DNA of 64,000 bases from Trileptium ribeirensis (taxonomy: Eukaryota > Nematoda > Enoplea > Enoplida > Thoracostomopsidae): positions 1 to 64,000 of the forward strand of contig JASANE010012470.1 in assembly GCA_030248225.1 (NCBI GenBank), in the 5' to 3' direction. A program made the position numbers and the translations under genes. Under the pieces are notes generated by a model. The model was not told the origin of the DNA, searched no databases, and saw nothing but the letters and a program-made list of their open reading frames with translations. Within the stretch, counting starts at the first letter, position 1, and each line of letters begins with the position of its first letter. Shown one piece after another: positions 57,359 to 64,000 of this stretch.

Positions 57359-58800
57359 GATCTCATGGAAAGAAAAGATGTCGAAGTGTTATGTGTGCAG
57401 GAGACCAAGTGGAAAGGCCAAAAAGCAAAAGAGTTAGGAAAAGGGTACAAACTGAACTATGTAGGTGTTGATAGCCAGAGGAATGGTGTAGGAATTGTGC
57501 TGAGCCCGGAGATGAAGCGGAACGTGTTACAGGTGAATAGAGAGTCGGAGAAAGTTATGCGGATCAAACTCAACGTAAATAAAGTCGTTGTCAGCGCATA
57601 CGCTCCACAACTTGCATGCAGCTACGAAGAGAACGAAAAGTTTTGGGTGCTCTTCGGCTCAGTCATGTGGAAGGTTCCGGAAGCTGAATCGCTGTGGAGT
57701 TGACCTAAACGGGCACATTGGCGAGGGAACCGTTGGAGCGGAAACGGTAATGGGTAAACATGCGGTTGGTGCAAGGAACAATGAAGGTGAAAGGATAGTT
57801 AAGTTCGCCAAAGCCAACAACATGGCAATCACTAATCCTTACTTTAAGAACCGTACGTCAAGGAAGATCACATTTGCCAGTGGTAGTGTCAACACGCAAC
57901 TCAGCTACATCCGTTGCCAAAGGAGAGCGCTCAACTCCTTCAAAGACGGCAAATTCCTTCCGGGAGAAGCATTAGCAAAACAGCATAAGGCCGTGTTGTG
58001 TGGATTTATTCTGCAAGCCAAAGGTAAGGGGAAGCCAGCGATCGTTAAGAAAACACGTTGGTTGAAACTGAACGACAGGGAGCTCAAGGAGAAGGTTGCT
58101 GAGAAGGTCGGCGAGGTGTTTTGTAGACGAGATAAGTTGCGGTGACAGGTCGCGAGAAGTGTGATCAGGAGGGCAGCGAAGGAGGTTGTAGGCCATACAT
58201 CTGGGAAACCAGGGAAAAAAGACGAGACTTGGTGGTGGAAGGAGGCGGTACGGACAAAGAAAATGAAGAAGGAGTGGGATACTAACCGGTGCGAGAAGAC
58301 TATCAGAAATTACAAAAATGCAAACGAATTGGCAAAAAGAGAAGTAGCAAAGGCCAAGCAAGAGGCGTACAGTGACCTGTACCAAAAATTAGAGGATGGG
58401 GACGAAGGACTGAGGAGCGTGACCAGGATGGCAAAACAACGAAACAGGGACTCGCAGGATGTGTACCAAGCCAAACTGATAAAGGAGTCCTATCTGGAGA
58501 ACAGGAGGTGAAAGAGAGGTGGAGAACCTACTTTGAACAGCTCACGGACGCTGAAAATGAAAGGATTGAGCGAACTGTGGAGCGAAGGGTCGAAGCACAA
58601 GTGGCAGTGATTGAAAGAGAAGCAGTGGTGAAGGCAATGACTAAAATGAAGAACGGTAAAGCTGTTGGCCCAGACGGCATACTGGTGGGAGCCTGGAGGG
58701 CATTGGGAGAGAGGGGAGTGGACATACTTTTGGGCATATTTGCGAAAGTCATGGAAACGGAACTCATAAATTCATTCTCCTGGATGCAACAACAATATAA
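57359..58800 (+). pseudogene. RTE-clade LINE, truncated at both ends
   Basis: The fragment opens inside the apurinic-type endonuclease domain: VEVLCVQETKWKG (QETKW carries the catalytic Glu), YKLNYVGVDSQRNGVGIVL, VSAYAP and, after a frameshift near 57650, DLNGHIGEG. NNEGERIVKFA, NMAITNPYFK and TFASG follow. The linker region follows in two frames separated by a TGA at 58143, and the RT starts at about 58620 with the VKAMTKMKNGKAVGPDGI fingers block. Homology stops near 58778-58800, before the palm, so no YADD is present. The layout and motifs match RTE/BovB-type elements, the group that also gave rise to CFDP2. The first roughly 20-50 endonuclease residues are missing. Confidence 0.9.
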
Positions 58801-59428
58801 TTACAAATGCTATTGCTGACATCAATGGGACTTCTGGGACAGGCCCTCGTCGTATCGTCCTCCTTCAGATTCACGTCTATATGCAATATGCCGATATGTG
58901 AACATATAGATTAAACATAATGTTATTGCTTGTCGATTACGGTTTTTTGATTTTGAACTGGAGCGACATCAGATAAAAAACTATGTTGGGAAAACTGCTT
59001 TTTGACAAACCTAAATAAAAAAATGCGCGTTTTCCGTGTCAAACTGAACTGCCGTCGTTGTCATACACCAATAGTTGCTAAGGCAGAATAATTCAAAAAT
59101 TGCTTTTTCACAGGATAGGCTAGACACAACGACCGGCAAAGTTATGCTACTGCTGTCAAAAATAGAAGATTGTAGGTTTTGTTCGAATTAATACGACGGT
59201 GCTTGGGTTTTTTCAACCGTATTATATATATACTTCAATTCAAACAAATATATCAGGTTTTAATAGTCAAGGTTGTGTGCTCGGCTGCACCTGTTGTAGA
59301 TAGGAAAAGACATTTTGTAAAAAGGTTCTAAAGCGTGTTGTCCTACGTACGTTTAAAAACTACTAACACTGGTCCGAAGCAAACGAAATATACCAGCTGA
59401 ATAAGCAGTCGTTGATTCAATCATAGAT
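58801..59428. other. AT-rich intergenic DNA
   Basis: Nothing supportable. Confidence 0.5.
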
Positions 59429-59640
59429 AGAGATATTTAGCCTTTGGTTTAGACATGATGGGCAACTGATTAAATCGCAGAGTTACCCTTAGCGATATAT
59501 AGAGATATTTATACCTTGGTGTAGACATGAGGGCACCTGACTAAATTAGTAAAGATTTCCTTAGCCACATATAGAGATATTTAGCTCTTGGTGTAGACAC
59601 GCTGCGCAGCTGACCAAAATCGCAATGTTATCCAAAAAAC
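59429..59640. repeat. Tandem repeat, 72 bp x 3
   Basis: AGAGATATTTA marks units at 59429, 59501 and 59573. Each continues CCTTGGTGTAGACA, then CTGA-TAAAT and TTTCCTTAGC. Confidence 0.85.
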
Positions 59641-60010
59641 TTTCATAATTCAATACATTTTACCGTGCATGGCTAGTTGGGTCCTGGTGAAAAATATCAG
59701 GACATACCTGATAGTTTTGAGAGCTACGGATGAACAACTTCATTGGGAATAAGATATGCAAGCAGCGTTGGGCCAAAACTATTGTCTATGACAGGCACGT
59801 AGTCAGCCTTATATTTTAAGGGGTCCACACAAAATTTCAAAAAATTTTAAGGGTTTCAAAATTTTTGTATCTGTAAAATGATCTATTACATAAAATCTAC
59901 ACAGCGTTTGCAAAAGTCGAAATCAGAGAAAAAATCTCAATATATTAAGAGAGCATATAAGCAGCAAAAACATATTGTTATCACAAGCACATTACTATAT
60001 ATAACCAATA

Positions 60011-61505
60011 TAGTGCTTGGGCGTATTAAGGACAACCCTGGTAATAAGGACAGCTGTTAATTTGAGCCGTCCTATCTCTTGATTGGCGCTACGCACGAGC
60101 ACGTGACTTGGATTGACAAATAGCTGTGCCTCTACTCTAAACGAGTATTGCGCCATCTCGGTCTATATAGGTACTCTTCATGCAATAAACTACATCAAGC
60201 GAATGTTGTTTAGTTTTTATGTAATTTGTTTTCAATACGATTTTTTAGGTGCTAAGCTGTTTTTCCACTAACTTTTTAATGGATTGACGTATTAGCGTAA
60301 TTTTTTTACAACTAACTCAAAATATTGTAGCCAATCTGTGTGTGTTAAATTAAGAAAAAATTATGTTTATCGCACAAAGCTTGTTGCATTTCGAACCGTG
60401 TAATAAGGACAACATCCGGGTATTAAGGACCAGCTGGTCGGGTAATTAGGACACTCGGCAGGGTAATAAGGACACTTGTTTAGATCTACAAATTACGATA
60501 TATAAGTAAAGTCGAAAACAAGAAACAAATTTTAGTGTCAGTACACCTGATTTGTCTGCCATATATAGTCCTGGATTTATAGCTTTAATCCGGATTGAAC
60601 GCTGTCGTCGGCCGTTGTCAGTACTTAAACTTAATAGCAACTCCGATAGCTAGCCTATATGATTTTCTAAAATTCTACTCTAAAGAAACGAGACTGTATT
60701 CAAAACTGAAAGGATATAGTTCACATGATTTACCTATCAACAGTTTTAGGCTTAAATTCTTCAACAGTCGGCTTCGACACAGTCATATTACAGACAGTCG
60801 TACTCCAGGCAGTCGCACTCCACACAATCTCATTCCAGACAGTCTCGTCCCATACAGTCGCATTCCAGACAGTCGTCGCAACATGATAGAAGCTACTGGA
60901 AAGCTAAACGAGTCTACTTAAACGAATTAGATCTCTTGCCTAGGTATGTCGAACTTGCGAATAGATTTTCTCAATGAGCTGACCATATTTCATGTTTTAC
61001 ATATTTCTGTTATCTAAAACTACATATTTCAAACATGATATATATATAGTTATAAAAGCATCTAAACTGTTCCCGTTCTGTCGGCACAATTAGCAGCAAC
61101 AAGCCTCTAGTTGCCTTATTCTGAGATGTAGAATTATTCTGCTAACCCTTAAGTTACTGATTAAGTTTGATGCACTTATTTGCGGGTAGTTAATTGATAG
61201 AAAATCTTTCTATCCACGTGTCCTTATTCCCCGGAACGACGGGGACATTTTCCCGGGTACGGTGTCCTTATTCGCCGAAGCCCGGATAATAAGGGCAATT
61301 TTTTATTTTCGCTTATTTCCGCTTAGTAACAAGATGCTGTGGCGCAATTTTTCGTTTAAGACATCATGCCAGGGCGCAGATTTGGAATATGTAAAAACAT
61401 TTTATTCAATATTGTTTAGTTGTTGTGATTTTGCGATTAAAAGTGTTAATGTCCTTATTAGGCGACAGCAAATATTGTCGGTGTCCTTAATACCCCCAAG
61501 CACTA
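60011..61505. mobile_element. Non-autonomous TIR DNA transposon, about 1.5 kb
   Basis: The left end reads TAGTGCTTGGGCGTATTAAG, and the reverse complement of the right end reads TAGTGCTTGGGGGTATTAAG. A TA pair stands at each edge and may be the target duplication (Tc1/mariner/pogo style), but this is ambiguous because the TIR could include it. The motif TAATAAGGACA or TATTAAGGACA occurs about six times forward in the left part (60022-60475) and about four times reversed in the right part (61212-61490), like repeated transposase-binding sites. No transposase is encoded. Confidence 0.75.
60779..60885. repeat. Minisatellite, about 15-16 bp x 7
   Basis: Imperfect units of CATTCCAGACAGTCG lie inside the TIR transposon at 60011-61505. 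Confidence 0.85.
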
Positions 61506-63030
61506 TATGACCGATTGTGGGCAAAAATTGTTCCTGAACTAAATATTTTTCAAAGATTTTATCTTGTTTCAAAGTTTTTATCGGGACGGGTGCGAACGTA
61601 ATCTCTTGAGGGCGGGGTAGCACACCACTTGGCACCTTTCTGGACTATGAGTACATATGTGGTCTAATTTAAACTAAAAGATTGGTTAACCATAAAGAAC
61701 AAAGGACGGTATGTTTCACAATATAAGATGTCCATTGGTTTTATTTTATTAGCATTGATTGAGACCTTCAGAAATGGGCAAAGATGAGACCTGTGAAAGA
61801 GTAACAGTTTGAAAACAAATGTGCATATCTAATCTCGAACGGGTAATAGGCATTGTTAGACGTTTATTTCCATACTTTCTCAATGTCCGAAGTTCAAAGG
61901 GGTAGCCTGGTCCTAGGGAGGCCATCGGCCTTCCAGCAGTTCAGCTGGTCGGCGGCGATGGGGTGGGTGCAGTGGGGTTACCTCTGAAGGTTCGGGCGAG
62001 GCGAGGCCTCGCGTAACTCCGATAGCCCATGCCCTTCAACAGGCGGCCCAACCCCTCTCCTGACAGCGCCGACGAACACATAGGAGCCAAAGGCGGTTAA
62101 TCTCTTTAGTTATTACATATATGATAAGGGAATATGTCAACCCCTTCGTCAATTCTGAGCAATCTATTCTCACAGTTTATTTATAATTGTCATGCATATA
62201 TGTACTTCAGGATAGTTTTGGGTAGTAGCTTGCAAGCATTCGGTCAGCCGAAGAATCTCCCGACCGTCGGACGGCCTACCGCCGACATGTCACGATAATT
62301 TTTCACCTTTGACAGTTGCGAAAGTCGTAGGTCAGCAGTTGTGGACCGTCCCTCGGCCAGCCGTGGTTTATACGGTTACTGCTATGTAGCAAGTGAAATA
62401 TAAACCGCACTACTGGAACATTTTGATGCCTCACCCTCAGCCGCGCAGAAGGCGCGCGGAAATGTTCAACAATTATGAGCAAACATACGATAATTTGCAA
62501 AAAAAAATTGCTGAGAATGGCAAAAATTTTAATTACCCAGTGGTTTGCCCCTCTATAGCGACGGGTCTTATTCACCTATGATATATACATATTTCCTGTC
62601 TATTCGCCAGAACAAGAACTCATCGTTAAAAACGGAGATTAAAAATGGTTAATATCATCATACGCCCTTCAGTATAATAGAAAACCATAACTCTTCTACA
62701 AAGTATTTATTATGCTGGTTAAGGTTAAATTTAAGTTATAAGTAAAGTAAAGTTATAGTTCTATGAATTAAAGAGTGTTGCACACGTTCAATTTCGCTTT
62801 GTTCAATTTGAGACGCCAGCAAACTGATATTTGTGACATTTTCAGTTCTACCTGGTACGAAGCTGCTGCTCCTGGTTCTTGCACCTGGCAAAATGTCGGA
62901 CTCCGCCTTGTTTCACTTACCTTACCATTATTTTACTTTCATCGGTGAAGCTCCAGTTTGTACAAAAATGGACAATATATTTTACTTAAATCTTTTCCGA
63001 AACTTAATATTTGACAAAGAATGTAACATA
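61506..63030. other. Intergenic DNA with a GC-rich island at 61900-62110
   Basis: The island includes GGCGAGGCGAGGCCTCGC-type runs and has no recognised function. A further GC-raised stretch lies at 62230-62450. Elsewhere the DNA is AT-rich without a supported gene. Confidence 0.4.
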
Positions 63031-63257
63031 TAGCATAAGTTCCTACTTTAGCAAATCTTACGGATTTAGGATGATTTATGTAAAACATTTTAGGGCCTCA
63101 TTTAGCATAATTATGCTGCATAATTAGCATAGTTATACTAAAATCGTAGCATAAGTTGCTACTTACTATTTAACAAAGCTTAAGGACAGCAAAATATTTA
63201 CTATAGTTATGCTTAAAAAGAGCAAAATATTGCTAAATATTCAGCGCAAACATTTTT
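63031..63257. mobile_element. AT-rich MITE, truncated second copy
   Basis: It matches the right half of 49771-50227, including GCTAAATATTCAGCG followed by AAACATTTT, GCATAA words and CTTAA(A/G)GA blocks. The left TIR is missing. Confidence 0.65.
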
Positions 63258-64000
63258 AATGTGTATATAATTTATATCGAAGCAACAATTTATATTATTT
63301 CTCAAATTCGACCGCATGGTGTTGCAAGAAACTTTCGTACATAGTTTCCTCTAAAATCATATCGAAATTGAACTAACTGTTCTAGAATTAACTTGCTTCA
63401 GTAAAAAGATAGCAATCTAACTGCTATATACATGCAAATTATGAACGGTAAGACATTTCAACCATTTTCACTTCCGTACGTACCTTAATATCGCGGAACC
63501 AGCAGTTTAGTTTAGATCGAGGATAATATTAGTCGGTCTGAAGGATTTTCTAGATTGATTATCAACATTAAAACTTTGCAACTTTAATGTTAGATATTAA
63601 TCTTATACAGAACCTCAAAATACATTATTTAATTTTATTCTGGTTTTAATGTCTTAGTAATAAATTATATCTTAGATTAAAAGCTGAACAAGATTTATCG
63701 CTGCAATTTAAAATACAGTCAAATATATCAAATTTATAGCAGTTTTGGACTTGCAATCCTAATGGTTATTTTGTAAGTAAAACTAATGTTTTTTAGCGTT
63801 GATGGACTTTTAATATTTTTGTCTCTTTTCGAATATTTGAAACTAAATAAAGAACTTTAGATGTTTAAAGACTTCTAAATATGGAACGTATATAATGCAA
63901 TTAATATTAACGTTTGCATTTACATCTTCATTGGAATCGTTTTGATTTCTCACTGATAGGATTTTTCATCTGGTATATGTCTTCTATTGACAGTGTGAAT
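63258..64000. other. AT-rich intergenic DNA to window end
   Basis: No gene or repeat boundary seen. Confidence 0.5.

Noticed and set aside
57972..58385. 137-residue minus-strand frame
   Set aside because: Antisense to the RTE LINE and without any conserved motif.

Overview
This window looks like a repeat-dense, AT-rich stretch of an animal (probably invertebrate) genome. I found no host gene, rRNA gene or tRNA gene that I can support. Animal origin is inferred from the mix of decayed transposons: an RTE-clade LINE, a second non-LTR retrotransposon, a Merlin/ISXO2-type DDE transposon, a mariner-like transposon, tRNA-derived SINE-like repeats, AT-rich MITEs and a Ty3/gypsy-type LTR retroelement with an Env-like gene. 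I cannot name the species. There is no bacterial gene organisation. Many open frames start at GTG or TTG and should not be trusted as eukaryotic starts.

Layout. 1-8.9 kb: AT-rich DNA with a GC-rich island, a SINE-like copy, an 830-bp palindrome, a TIR element made of short tandem repeats, and several tandem duplications. 8.9-12.8 kb: a 3.9-kb LTR-like copy flanked by CAAC target duplications. 12.8-18.7 kb: unassigned DNA, a small foldback element, a six-unit 138-bp satellite and a non-LTR reverse transcriptase fragment. 18.7-22.4 kb: a second 3.65-kb copy of the LTR-like repeat. 22.4-36 kb: a relatively GC-rich, minus-strand, broken Ty3/gypsy-type element. 36-42 kb: a non-LTR RT fragment, small tandem repeats and a Merlin transposase relic. 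42-57 kb: mostly featureless AT-rich DNA with tandem repeats, a MITE, SINE-like copies and a mariner fragment. 57-59 kb: an RTE fragment. 60-61.5 kb: a non-autonomous TIR element carrying repeated AAGGACA motifs. 61.5-64 kb: AT-rich DNA with a second MITE copy.

The minus-strand retroelement, read from high to low coordinates, contains gag (capsid and a CCHC zinc knuckle); an in-frame ORF after a TGA; a long orphan ORF with one in-frame TAG; an Env-like segment with a basic site and a hydrophobic fusion-peptide-like stretch; a 615-bp duplicate of the orphan ORF; RNase H; the integrase C-terminus (RT palm and integrase core are absent); an accessory ORF; and two tandem, diverged copies of a gene I read as a NADAR domain followed by an SGNH-hydrolase-like domain. 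NADAR proteins act on ADP-ribose conjugates. A retroelement carrying two diverged copies of such a gene is the most interesting observation here. The long LTR-like repeats share its orientation (conserved minus-strand TATA, minus-strand TGTAACA terminus) and its raised GC content, so they may be its LTRs. If so this was a giant element with 3.6-3.9 kb LTRs, but that link is inference.
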